Shown here in pieces: positions 27,630 to 36,376 of a DNA stretch of 64,000 nt (position 1 is the first letter of the stretch; the number at the start of each line of letters is the position of its first letter). A model generated the notes under the pieces. It searched no databases and was not told the DNA's origin. It was given only the letters and a program-made list of their open reading frames with translations. The DNA is from Paenalcaligenes suwonensis. Its GTDB lineage: Bacteria; Pseudomonadota; Gammaproteobacteria; Burkholderiales; Burkholderiaceae_B. Both the position numbers and the translations under genes were made by a program. The stretch is taken from the NCBI RefSeq assembly GCF_011290505.1, contig NZ_JAANPV010000010.1, positions 62,001 to 126,000 of the forward strand, written 5' to 3'.

Positions 27630-27892
27630 ACGCCACCGATCACAGCACGATCTACCTACCAAAAAAGTCTGAATACCTTTTGTTCTATTGAGTGGAAAAT
27701 GCCACACCCCACATCCTGCAAAACACCGTAAAGCGCCCCTCAAAACGGCTGTGTCGTTTCTGTCTCGTGCAGGTGAGAGATAGTTGTTTTAGCGTAAGAA
27801 CAGCCGTATTCTGTAATGCTTAAAAACATCTTGAGAAATGCGTGCTAACGCACCACGCTTACCGAGCCTAGGGATGGCAAGAAGGAGCCTCC

Positions 27893-30763
27893 ATGACATT
27901 GCTTTACAGCCGGATCATCTGTTTGTTTCTGATGCTTGTTGCGGTGCTACTCCCTCTGCCCGTAACCGCTGAGCCAGCCCCTTTCACGCTCTCCCCTCGC
28001 ATCACTCCTGCGCACAATGTCTGGATGCAAAGCCCCTTATATAAAGCGCTTGCTACGCGCGGGCAGCTCACTATCGGCGTCACACTTCCCGACTACCCTC
28101 CTTTTTCTATTCTGGATGGCGAGCGACTACAGGGCATCACCGCTGATTACCTAGGGTTGCTCTTTGAGCAACACGTGCGCGTGGTTTATTTTCCCTCCAG
28201 AGCAACCGCACTAGAGGCCGTACGTCGTGGTGATATTGATATGATCGGGGGAGGCAGCACCATAGAAGCCAAGAACAATGACCTACAGCTTTCTGTACCC
28301 TACCAGCTTGATCAAGCTGTACTGGTTGTCAATAAAGATGCCCCGTTTGATTCACTAGCGCCTGCGACACGCATCGCCTTGACACCGGGCTATGTGGCCG
28401 AGGAATGGGTAACGTCCGCCTACCCTAACAGCCAACTGTTGATGTATGCCTCACCGAGACGCGCGCTGGATGCCTTAAGTTTGGGCGAGGTCAATGCGGT
28501 GCTAACCGATGCGGTTTCGGCCCACTACCTGATTAGTGTTAACTACCTCATTAATCTCAGCATACAAAGCTTTGCCCCCGTGGACAGTGGTGGGTTTGGG
28601 TTCATGCTCAAGAAAAGTGACCATGCTCTGCTGAACTACATTAATTACGCTACTCCTAAAGTGTCAGACGAATACGGCGAGATGATTCTTCGCAGTTGGA
28701 GTGGCGGTAGACAACTACGCTTAGGCAACGACCGCATTGCCTTAAGTCCAATAGAAAACCGCTGGTTAGCCGCTCACCCTGTCATCCCTGTAGTGCTGAA
28801 TAACTCGCTGGGTGCACTGGGCTCGTTCGATGCCAAGGGCAACCCACAAGGCATAGGGCCAGACTACCTGGCCCTGATTAGCCAACGCAGCGGGCTAGAG
28901 TTTGAGTACATCAACGCCCAAAACTATGCTGAGCTGGATGCTGCATTAAAAAAACAAACCGCTTTGCTAACGCCGGTGTATGCCCCTTCTCACAGTACGC
29001 CCGATAACGTAGATGTGATGCTGCCTTATTTACGCACATCGGTCATTGTGATGGCCCCCGCCACACCAGAATCGCCCCCTACTGCCAAAGATAGGGGCAG
29101 AGTGCATCACCTCGCTGAGTTGGAAGGACAACGTGTCTCCATTGTCGAGGGTTACTTTATTGATGCATTGATACGCCAATCACACCCAAATATCACCTTA
29201 CAAACCTACCCTACACTGCTGCAAGCCTTGCACAGTGTCGCCGAGGGAAAAAGTGATGTGTTTGTGGGGAGCGACTATGCAGCCCGATTTGCCAATGCGT
29301 TGCAGCTCAACAACCGACTGGAGCTCATTGGCATCTTAGATGACTACGCCAGACCCGTTAGCATTGCGCTACAAAGTAGCGAACCCGAGCTCTTCAGTAT
29401 TTTAGACAAAGCACAGCTTTCGATTTCACCCGAGGAAATAGCCGAAATTGTTCGGCACTGGGAGCCTAGTCACGCCTCTACTGAGTGGAGTTTCTGGCGC
29501 AAATACCGGCAATGGCTGCTACGTCTGGCAGGCTTGCTCGCCTTGATCAGTGCCGTTTCCCTGATCTGGGGGTTTTACCTCGTTAGACAAATAAAACGTA
29601 CACGTCGTGCTGAACGACGTGCCGATGCGGCCAATGAGGCAAAAAGCATTTTTCTAGCCACCATGAGTCACGAAATACGCACGCCAGTAAGCGCCGTTAT
29701 CGGTTTGTTAGACCTTGCCCAAACAGACAACAAAATACCTGACAAGGCTCGCTCATACTTATCTGCCGCACACGATACAGCACAAGGCATGTTGATGCTG
29801 TTGGGCGATGTGCTGGATCTACATCGTATCGAATCAGGGCTGATAGACTCTGTACCCAAAACGGTGGCACTCAAACCCCTAATAGAAAATATGGCTAGCC
29901 TTATGCAGGGCTTAGCCTATAGAAAACAACTTGAGCTACACACGCACATTGATGACAACGTAGACACATGGGTCACCGTAGACCCCCTGCATCTCAAACA
30001 GATACTCTTCAATCTGCTTGGCAACGCCATCAAATTCACTCACACGGGAACAGTCTGCTTGAAAGCGACGGCCCACAACGACGCCACGCACTTGCACGTT
30101 GTCATCGATATTACTGACAGCGGTCCTGGTATTTCCGCCGACGACCAAAAGCGTCTATTTAGACCGTACTCACAAGTGGCTGCTACACAGCACGAACACA
30201 GTGTGGGAAGTGGTTTAGGACTGCATATTACGCAGCGCCTCGTGCAACATATGGGCGGGACCATCCGCTTACGTAGCCAAGTCGGTAAAGGGTCTACATT
30301 CACGGTTACACTGACCTTAGCGCTCGCCACACCACTGCCTTCCACTCCCCGGCCTATACAGCCCCCCGTCGCTAAAGCCCCCGTGCCTGCAGAAGCACTG
30401 CATATTTTGGTCGCCGAAGACCACGCTCTTAATCTTTTAGTGCTGACACAAAAACTGGAAGACTTAGGATACACCGTTACTGGCGCAGAAGATGGCGAAC
30501 GGGCCTGGGAGTTATGGCAGCAACATCCTTACCACGTTCTGATTACAGACGGCCAAATGCCTCGCTTAAATGGGATTGATCTGGTGAAACGGGTACGTGA
30601 ACACGAACAATCTGGTACACGCACACCCTGCTGGATAGTGGCGTTAACAGCCAGCACCGACGCCATAGAAAAGCAGCGTTATCTTGATGCAGGCGTTAAT
30701 GAAGTACTGCTCAAACCTATTTCAGATGATGCGTTAGCGAACATTCTGAATCACATCGCTTAA
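27893..30763 (+). CDS. EvgS/BvgS-like hybrid sensor kinase without Hpt
   Basis: 956 residues; ribosome site AAGGAG. Signal peptide, then two periplasmic solute-binding (SBP_bac_3, Venus-flytrap) domains (about 50-275 and 285-525), one membrane helix (about 543-565), HisKA with MSHEIRTPVSAVIG (His 593), HATPase (FNLLGNAIKFT, GSGLGLHIT) and a receiver with DGQMP (Asp 886). BvgS and EvgS carry a C-terminal Hpt; this protein stops after the receiver, so phosphoryl transfer needs an Hpt elsewhere, and one is encoded at 33928. Divergent from the TRAP operon. Signal may be a small molecule bound by the flytrap domains. Confidence 0.93.
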   Translation: MTLLYSRIICLFLMLVAVLLPLPVTAEPAPFTLSPRITPAHNVWMQSPLYKALATRGQLTIGVTLPDYPPFSILDGERLQGITADYLGLLFEQHVRVVYFPSRATALEAVRRGDIDMIGGGSTIEAKNNDLQLSVPYQLDQAVLVVNKDAPFDSLAPATRIALTPGYVAEEWVTSAYPNSQLLMYASPRRALDALSLGEVNAVLTDAVSAHYLISVNYLINLSIQSFAPVDSGGFGFMLKKSDHALLNYINYATPKVSDEYGEMILRSWSGGRQLRLGNDRIALSPIENRWLAAHPVIPVVLNNSLGALGSFDAKGNPQGIGPDYLALISQRSGLEFEYINAQNYAELDAALKKQTALLTPVYAPSHSTPDNVDVMLPYLRTSVIVMAPATPESPPTAKDRGRVHHLAELEGQRVSIVEGYFIDALIRQSHPNITLQTYPTLLQALHSVAEGKSDVFVGSDYAARFANALQLNNRLELIGILDDYARPVSIALQSSEPELFSILDKAQLSISPEEIAEIVRHWEPSHASTEWSFWRKYRQWLLRLAGLLALISAVSLIWGFYLVRQIKRTRRAERRADAANEAKSIFLATMSHEIRTPVSAVIGLLDLAQTDNKIPDKARSYLSAAHDTAQGMLMLLGDVLDLHRIESGLIDSVPKTVALKPLIENMASLMQGLAYRKQLELHTHIDDNVDTWVTVDPLHLKQILFNLLGNAIKFTHTGTVCLKATAHNDATHLHVVIDITDSGPGISADDQKRLFRPYSQVAATQHEHSVGSGLGLHITQRLVQHMGGTIRLRSQVGKGSTFTVTLTLALATPLPSTPRPIQPPVAKAPVPAEALHILVAEDHALNLLVLTQKLEDLGYTVTGAEDGERAWELWQQHPYHVLITDGQMPRLNGIDLVKRVREHEQSGTRTPCWIVALTASTDAIEKQRYLDAGVNEVLLKPISDDALANILNHIA

Positions 30764-30809
30764 ATCGTCTTGCTGAAGGCCGATCACGGGTCGTGGTGGC
30801 TGTGCTTTT

Positions 30810-30823
30810 TAGGAATAGTCCCA
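30810..30823 (+). promoter_or_regulatory. RcsAB-box-like palindrome before the RcsC-like gene
   Basis: TAGGAATAGTCCCA agrees at 11 of 14 positions with the enterobacterial RcsAB box as I remember it (TaAGaatatTCctA). It lies about 110 bases before the kinase start, in a gap of 165 bases without genes. Confidence 0.35.
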
Positions 30824-30928
30824 AACTCTTTTCCTGCACTATGACCTAAGCTTGGGAAGTACGTACTACTGACACTCTGGTGCAAGTAGGTATCGCACGC
30901 TCCCACTACGCTTGATCAATAAGTCACC

Positions 30929-33697
30929 ATGCAAGCGCAACCACTACGCTCTAGCAACACCCAAACTATCCCTCCAGTGCCGCGCTTTCCCAGCGTACTG
31001 CTGGGTGCGCTCGCCGTCATTCTTATTCTCTGTGCGTGTCTAGGAACAAGCGCCTACTTATATACCACCGCCACCCATTTAGTTTCTGAATACCGACGTC
31101 ACCTGAACAGTACGGCAGATAGAGCACAGCTGTTTTTTGATCAGCGTGAAACACTGTTACGCGCTATCGCGGCAACGGCGGTACCGGCTATAGAAGTCGC
31201 CACACTAGTACCCGCTACACAAACATTGCTTCCTCTGGCTATCCCCTCTTCTGATGCCAAAAATCGCTATCAACTACTACTCACACGTAGGCACTGGAAG
31301 GCCATTCGACGAAACGGCACCTTGGTATTCAGCTCTGTAGATTCAACCCTCACCTATAAACTCGCCACCACAGGGGGACGACTGCGTTGGCAACCACAAA
31401 CACCGCCCCTCTCGTTGCGCTTAAAGCCCTTTAATGCCGATTTACCGGATCGTCAAACCACCATCGTCTGGCTACCGCAAACCGATAGTCTTAGCCTCAA
31501 TTTGGTGGCTTACACTCCACTTAATCGCGACAACCCAGAAAGCGGCTGGCTAGGGATGGAGTTCAACAATATAGGCAATGCGTTAACCATTACGCCACCA
31601 CCACCCAATACAACGTACTCCCTGTTCGACACCCACAGGCAAAGCCTGCTATACAGTAGCAACACAGCCATTTCCGCTAACCTAGATTGTCCACCCAAAG
31701 ACTACTTTGGCTTTAGTGGCGACTGGATACCGCAATACATTGTATTAAGTAAATCCATAGGCACAGGAGGGCTGCGTGTGTGCTATGTGGTGCCTACCAG
31801 TAATTTACTGCGCGATGGTCAAACCGCCTTACTCACTGCGGTGATCACCTTAGCGATGGTCATTATTGTCGTGTTACTAGGCACGCAAACCATACGCCGC
31901 CGTCTGCTACTGCCCGCGCGACAACAACAGCAAACACTGGTGGATAGCGTATCGCTCAATCAAAAACTGATTGCGATGGCCCCTATTGGACTGGCGTTAG
32001 TCAGCTGTGATGGCCGTGTCATCTTTCAAAAAAACAGCCATGCTACAGAGTGGATGGAAAACGATGCTCAGTGGTATTTGCGCTTACCAAACCAACACGA
32101 GCGTAACCTTCGCACTGATGTTGAACTTGCCGATGGCCGCACCTTACGTATACAGGCTGTGGCGCTGACCTATAGAGATCAACGCGCCGCCTTGTGTTCC
32201 ATTATTGATGTCACCGCAGAAAAAGCCGAAGAAGCCTCACTACGACATGCCCAGCACATGGCGGAAAGCGCCAACATCGCCAAGACTCAGTTCTTAACCA
32301 CGATGAGTCATGAAATACGCACCCCTTTGTACGGCATTTTGGGCACCCTTGAATTAATGGCACTCTCGGACCCCTCTACGCAGCACAGTGCCTATATGGA
32401 TACGCTACGCCGCTCAGCCGAAACGCTATTTCGCGTCGTGGGTGAATCACTGGACCTATCACGTATAGAGGCCGGTCATATGTCGTTGGAGCTACGTGAG
32501 TTTATTCCTCAAGAGTTGGTAGACAGCTCTATTTCAGCCTTTTCAGCCCTTGCGCAACAAAAAGGCTTACTGTTCTACGCCATCATGCCCCCTACAGCGC
32601 TGGCTTCAGTACTAGGCGATGCGATAAAAATCAGTCAAATTCTGAATAATTTAATTAGCAACGCCATCAAATTTACACTTTCTGGGCACGTGGTGATACG
32701 TCTGTACCTACAATCGCATGACAACCACACTGTGACATTACGTTTTCAAGTGGTGGACTCTGGGCAAGGTATAAGCGCTGACGCTATTCCAAAATTGTTC
32801 TTGCCCTATTTCAGTAATAACGATTCCCGCTCAGACCAACCTAGCACAGGGTTAGGGCTATCTATTTGCCAACATCTCGCCAAGCTTATGGAAGGTTCGC
32901 TCGCTGTAGTAAGCGAACCTGGGTTGGGCACCAGCATTACCTTTGAGATCACCCTACCAGAGGCCACATCGAGCACACTAGCCCTTAACCGCCCGGCGCT
33001 AAGTCTGGCAACCCTACCGGTGTATGTGGCCGGTGATGTACCAGAGATCATCACCAATCTTTGCCAATGGCTACGTCACTGGGGCGCTTACGCTACCCCC
33101 TATGACGACCAACCTGCTACCACTGGGGCCATTTTGTTACGCGCTTGGCCCTGCTCTAGCGCACGCGTCAAGCAATGGACGGGACGCCAAGTCATCACCT
33201 TGCCAGCCGGTAGCACGCCTACCCTATCGCCCAGCCCCACACTCTTTCATACTCTTTCTACGTCTATACAAGATATAGGTATAGCGATACAACAAGCTCA
33301 AACCCTCGCCTATAGCGCTGAGCCGCTTCCCTCCGCTACGGCTATGCATGAGAAAAAGCGTCACATACTGGTGATTGATGACAACCCTATCAACCGACAA
33401 ATACTCAAAGAGCAATTAACCATCATAGGGTGGGCGGTGCATCTTGAAACGAGCGCTGAAGCGGCTCTAGATATCCCCAAGCTAGATTGTTTTGAAGTCA
33501 TACTCACCGACTTATTTCTACCGGCCATGAATGGCTATGAACTGGCTCGTACGTTACGCCATCGGGGTTATCATGGACGTATTATTGGTATCACTGCCCA
33601 CCCCATACAAGACCAAGAATGGGTAGCTGCACAGATGGATGCCATGTTAACCAAGCCACTTACAATGGCTACCTTACGCGCTCATCTTCCCGCCTAG
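30929..33697 (+). CDS. RcsC-like hybrid sensor kinase
   Basis: 922 residues. Membrane helix (about 22-46), periplasmic domain (47-295), second helix (about 296-320), a PAS-like stretch (APIGLALVSCDGRVIF), HisKA with MSHEIRTPLYGILG (His 461), HATPase (NNLISNAIKFT, STGLGLSIC), a poorly conserved alpha/beta region of about 110 residues (WTGRQVITLPAG) like the ABL domain unique to RcsC, and a receiver (VIDDNPINRQ, phosphoacceptor Asp 861 in LTDLFLP, TKPL). No Hpt. Domain order and the ABL-like part point to RcsC rather than BvgS. Downstream lie its likely partners, an Hpt protein and an RcsB-like regulator. Confidence 0.9.
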   Translation: MQAQPLRSSNTQTIPPVPRFPSVLLGALAVILILCACLGTSAYLYTTATHLVSEYRRHLNSTADRAQLFFDQRETLLRAIAATAVPAIEVATLVPATQTLLPLAIPSSDAKNRYQLLLTRRHWKAIRRNGTLVFSSVDSTLTYKLATTGGRLRWQPQTPPLSLRLKPFNADLPDRQTTIVWLPQTDSLSLNLVAYTPLNRDNPESGWLGMEFNNIGNALTITPPPPNTTYSLFDTHRQSLLYSSNTAISANLDCPPKDYFGFSGDWIPQYIVLSKSIGTGGLRVCYVVPTSNLLRDGQTALLTAVITLAMVIIVVLLGTQTIRRRLLLPARQQQQTLVDSVSLNQKLIAMAPIGLALVSCDGRVIFQKNSHATEWMENDAQWYLRLPNQHERNLRTDVELADGRTLRIQAVALTYRDQRAALCSIIDVTAEKAEEASLRHAQHMAESANIAKTQFLTTMSHEIRTPLYGILGTLELMALSDPSTQHSAYMDTLRRSAETLFRVVGESLDLSRIEAGHMSLELREFIPQELVDSSISAFSALAQQKGLLFYAIMPPTALASVLGDAIKISQILNNLISNAIKFTLSGHVVIRLYLQSHDNHTVTLRFQVVDSGQGISADAIPKLFLPYFSNNDSRSDQPSTGLGLSICQHLAKLMEGSLAVVSEPGLGTSITFEITLPEATSSTLALNRPALSLATLPVYVAGDVPEIITNLCQWLRHWGAYATPYDDQPATTGAILLRAWPCSSARVKQWTGRQVITLPAGSTPTLSPSPTLFHTLSTSIQDIGIAIQQAQTLAYSAEPLPSATAMHEKKRHILVIDDNPINRQILKEQLTIIGWAVHLETSAEAALDIPKLDCFEVILTDLFLPAMNGYELARTLRHRGYHGRIIGITAHPIQDQEWVAAQMDAMLTKPLTMATLRAHLPA

Positions 33698-33754
33698 TGG
33701 CGTGTTGATTCCCTACGCGTGTTGCCTTCCTCCTACACGACACCTACTATTGTC

Positions 33755-33772
33755 TAAGCATTACAATGCTTA
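33755..33772. other. Palindrome downstream of the RcsC-like gene
   Basis: TAAGCATTACAATGCTTA is symmetric except for its two central bases. It lies 60 bases after the kinase stop, in a 230-base gap without genes. No T run follows, so it is more likely an operator than a terminator. Confidence 0.4.
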
Positions 33773-33893
33773 ACAAAAAGAGTAAATCTACGTAGGTCAG
33801 CCCACACCCGCTAGTTTGCACCCTTTACAGCGATAAACGCATTGTCATAGCAGCAGTACCCTCTAGCTGAAGCCAGACACCCTAATAGCCAGC

Positions 33894-33912
33894 TTGTACA
33901 ATCTACGTACAA
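33894..33912. other. Inverted repeat just before the Hpt-protein gene
   Basis: TTGTAC and GTACAA arms flank seven bases, ending directly before the ribosome site CTGGAGAG of the next gene. It could be an operator or a hairpin affecting translation. Confidence 0.35.
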
Positions 33913-33927
33913 CTGGAGAGTCTCGCC

Positions 33928-34608
33928 ATGACTGACCTACAACATGAAGCTGCTACCCATGTGGAGACCACCACAACACCAGGCCCACATGTTCTGGTAG
34001 TAGAGCATCAGCGCTTGCATCAACGCCTGTTACAAGAACAATTAGAGAGCATAGGCTGTATCACCACACTGGCCCATAATGCCAACGACACCTTACAAAA
34101 ATGGAACGAAAGCAGTCATGATCTGCTGATTACCGCCGTGGATCTGCCGGATCAAACAGGCTACCAGCTTGCCCAAGCCTTACGCCATCAAGGCAGTCAA
34201 ACCCCTATTATTGGTATTATCAATCAGTTGGAAGAACGGCCCCTTTGCTTACAAGCGGGCATGAATGCTGTGCTCATTCATCCACTACATACTGCAGCTA
34301 TACAAAACCTGCTACATAGTGTGGTCAACAGCCCTATACCTAAGCGCTACCGTGCTGTTTTTCAACAAACCATGGGCACAGATGTAGCCTTGTTAGAGCA
34401 AGCACTGCACGAAAAGAACAACGACGCCGCACAAATAGTGTTGCATCGTATGGCTGGGGCCCTCGTCGTAATGGGGATACACGATATGGCTAAAGCTATG
34501 CATCAACTCAACATCCAGCTTAGCCAAGATGCCAATGGGCACGATGCTGCCCACGCCCACGCTATTGCTCTCTGCACTGCTCTACGCGACTTAATAGATA
34601 AAACGTAG
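33928..34608 (+). CDS. Degenerate receiver plus Hpt phosphotransfer protein (RcsD-like role)
   Basis: 226 residues, ribosome site CTGGAGAG. Residues 20-130 align with the receiver of the preceding RcsC-like kinase (HVLVVE, QLESIG, GYQLAQALRHQG), but the residues needed for phosphorylation are changed: the acidic pair is Glu26-His27, the phosphoacceptor Asp is Ala70 (LITAVDLP for LTDLFLP), and the Lys is His118. Residues 140-226 form an Hpt domain with the active His173 in LHRMAGAL. It probably relays phosphate from the hybrid kinases to the RcsB-like regulator, the dead receiver serving as docking module. No membrane part, unlike RcsD. Confidence 0.85.
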   Translation: MTDLQHEAATHVETTTTPGPHVLVVEHQRLHQRLLQEQLESIGCITTLAHNANDTLQKWNESSHDLLITAVDLPDQTGYQLAQALRHQGSQTPIIGIINQLEERPLCLQAGMNAVLIHPLHTAAIQNLLHSVVNSPIPKRYRAVFQQTMGTDVALLEQALHEKNNDAAQIVLHRMAGALVVMGIHDMAKAMHQLNIQLSQDANGHDAAHAHAIALCTALRDLIDKT

Positions 34609-34632
34609 CTAACAATACGCAAGGAATACTGC

Positions 34633-35292
34633 ATGCTAACTTTCAATAAACTGCGCGTTGTCATCGCTGACGACCACCCGCTAATTCTGATGGGCATACG
34701 TGAGCTTCTAGGACGAGACATCAACATTGAGGTTGAGGCCGTTGTCGCCACGCCATCAGAGCTTGTGAAGCAGTTGGAAGCATCAACACCGGATGTTGTC
34801 ATTACCGATTACTCCATGCCTGGCGACGAGCAATATGGTGATGGGATTCGCTTTATTTCTTATTTGCAGCGTAGGTTTGAGAACGTTCAGTTGATCATAC
34901 TAACCATGGTCTCTAACCCTATGATTATTTCGTCGCTCTATGATGCTGGAGTACAGGGTGTGGTGCTCAAACAAGATGAGCTCTCTGAGATTATGGTGGC
35001 GCTACACCTACTGCGTCAGGGGGTGAAATACTATCCAGCCTCCTTTAAGCAGTATGCATCCAGAGCCACTTTACACAGCTCCGTACAAGATAGGCTCAGC
35101 ACACTTAGCCCTAGAGAATTCGAAGTACTACGACTGTTTGTACAGGGAAGCTCCATTAGCGACATAGCCGAACAACTAAGCCGTAGTATTAAAACCATCA
35201 GCGCGCAAAAAATAGCCGCCATGCGTAAGCTGAATGTGCAAAACAACCAAGACCTGATTGCGTTCTGCGCTCAGCATAATTTATTTACCTAG
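34633..35292 (+). CDS. RcsB-like response regulator
   Basis: 219 residues. Receiver with IADDHPLILMGIRELL (Asp13/14), phosphoacceptor Asp59 in VITDYSMPGD, Thr91 and Lys113 (GVVLKQ), then a LuxR-type HTH (about 155-212) with LSPREFEVLRLFVQGSSI and LSRSIKTISAQK. The SMPGDxxYGDGI and RSIKTIS(A/S)QK stretches are close to E. coli RcsB and unlike BvgA or EvgA. 24 bases after the Hpt gene, so likely cotranscribed. Its stop is 3 bases from that of the convergent EAL gene. Confidence 0.9.
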   Translation: MLTFNKLRVVIADDHPLILMGIRELLGRDINIEVEAVVATPSELVKQLEASTPDVVITDYSMPGDEQYGDGIRFISYLQRRFENVQLIILTMVSNPMIISSLYDAGVQGVVLKQDELSEIMVALHLLRQGVKYYPASFKQYASRATLHSSVQDRLSTLSPREFEVLRLFVQGSSISDIAEQLSRSIKTISAQKIAAMRKLNVQNNQDLIAFCAQHNLFT

Positions 35293-35295
35293 CCT

Positions 35296-36168
35296 TCACA
35301 CCATCTTATGCCTATGCATCCACTGGGCTAACTCTATAGCTGGTAATGGCGTAGAGTACAAATAGCCCTGTGCATAATCACACCCTGCTTGGCGCAACAA
35401 GCGCGCATCGGCAAACTGCTCTACTCCCTCGGCGGTAACAATCAGATCACGCTGTTTACCGGCTTCAATGACCGCCCGTACATAGTCGGCTTGATGGGGG
35501 GCGGCAGAGATACCCTGCACCAGACTGCGATCGAGTTTCAGTTCTGAAAAAGGCACTAGCATCAACCGCTGTATAGAGCTGTAATTCACCCCGAAATCAT
35601 CCATTGCCAACCCAAAGCCACACGCCACCAAACGATTAGCCCCTGCATATAAAGCCTGTGGTGTAGCGGTATCCGATGTTTCCAACAGTTCAAACGTAAT
35701 ATCTGCCGCGGCCCCTTGGTGCGCCAGTACAGTCTGCTGCAATGTATAGGCCAAGTCAGGATCATCGAGCAAATAGGTAGGTAAGTTAATCGCGACGGGC
35801 AACGTTACGCCCTGACGACGCCAACGCGTTTGGAACACCAAGGCCTCGTGCAGCATATGCAACAATAACGCCTTATCTAGCCCATATGCCCTGCACCATG
35901 GCAAAAATACACTAGGCGTTACTACCCCTTGCTCTGGATGACACCAACGGGCCAAAACCTCTACAGCCACTAAACGCTGGGTATGAAGACAAACCTTAGG
36001 TTGAAACCAGGCCTGCATCTGCTTTTGCTCTAGGGCATTCACTAACGCGTATCGGCTGATGGCTGGTGTGCTATGACGTTTTCCCCATGCTTTACCCGGC
36101 GACGTGCGCGGCTCTGAATGCCCTCTATCGTTAGAGAGGGGCGGTAAAGTCAATAAAGAAGAAAACAT
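35296..36168 (-). CDS. EAL-domain protein (cyclic-di-GMP phosphodiesterase type)
   Basis: 290 residues from the ATG at 36168; the frame 20 codons further up is possible but less likely. Single EAL domain from about residue 55: EVLARW in place of EALxR, Asn in INLPTYLL, ELLETS, MDDFGVNYSS, Lys in ELKLDRS and AEGVE. The metal and catalytic residues are present, so activity on cyclic-di-GMP is plausible. No sensor or membrane part. Convergent with the RcsB-like gene. Bordetella BvgR is also a lone EAL protein of about this length next to bvgAS, which is a suggestive parallel. Confidence 0.87.
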   Translation of the reverse strand: MFSSLLTLPPLSNDRGHSEPRTSPGKAWGKRHSTPAISRYALVNALEQKQMQAWFQPKVCLHTQRLVAVEVLARWCHPEQGVVTPSVFLPWCRAYGLDKALLLHMLHEALVFQTRWRRQGVTLPVAINLPTYLLDDPDLAYTLQQTVLAHQGAAADITFELLETSDTATPQALYAGANRLVACGFGLAMDDFGVNYSSIQRLMLVPFSELKLDRSLVQGISAAPHQADYVRAVIEAGKQRDLIVTAEGVEQFADARLLRQAGCDYAQGYLYSTPLPAIELAQWMHRHKMV

Positions 36169-36272
36169 GAAGGATCCCCGAACAGCAGATGGGCATCCAT
36201 ACACCACAGAAAGTGCTATACAGGCCATCGTTAGCCCGTAGCATAAAATGCGCTGCTTCTACTCAATACGAG

Positions 36273-36338
36273 AGCAGTCTGCAAGCTAGATAAGACCTGT
36301 CTGAAAACAAGATAAGAGCAATCTGAAGGCTGGCAGGG
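36273..36338. repeat. Three 22-bp direct repeats upstream of the EAL gene
   Basis: Units at 36273-36294, 36295-36316 and 36317-36338 abut exactly. Units 1 and 2 agree at 17 of 22 positions, units 1 and 3 at 14. The shared core is TCTGNAARC and, in the first two, AGATAAG. The 22-bp period is two helical turns. They lie about 105-170 bases upstream of the EAL start, so they could be an array of regulator sites. Confidence 0.7.
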
Positions 36339-36361
36339 TGCTGAGTAACTTAGCACCCTGC
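36333..36361. other. Perfect 10-bp hairpin between EAL and dehydrogenase genes
   Basis: GCAGGGTGCT (36333-36342) and AGCACCCTGC (36352-36361) with a 9-base loop. It lies 15 bases after the minus-strand dehydrogenase stop but has no T run, so a Rho-independent terminator is unlikely; mRNA 3' protection is possible. Confidence 0.45.
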
Positions 36362-36376
36362 TACCTATATGTAGCG

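Larger units (their letters stand above)
27307..27892. other. Intergenic control region between dctP and the EvgS-like kinase
   Basis: 586 bases between divergent starts with no convincing gene; short open frames inside lack ribosome sites and homology. It holds a set of palindromic motifs (listed separately) between 27482 and 27629 and is more A/T-rich than the genes around it. Confidence 0.6.

Noticed and set aside
27400-27743. Two overlapping short frames in the TRAP/kinase gap
   Set aside because: No ribosome site, no homology, and they cover the palindromic operator set.
36273-36338. CRISPR array
   Set aside because: The 22-bp units abut with no spacers and only three copies exist; no cas genes are in the window.
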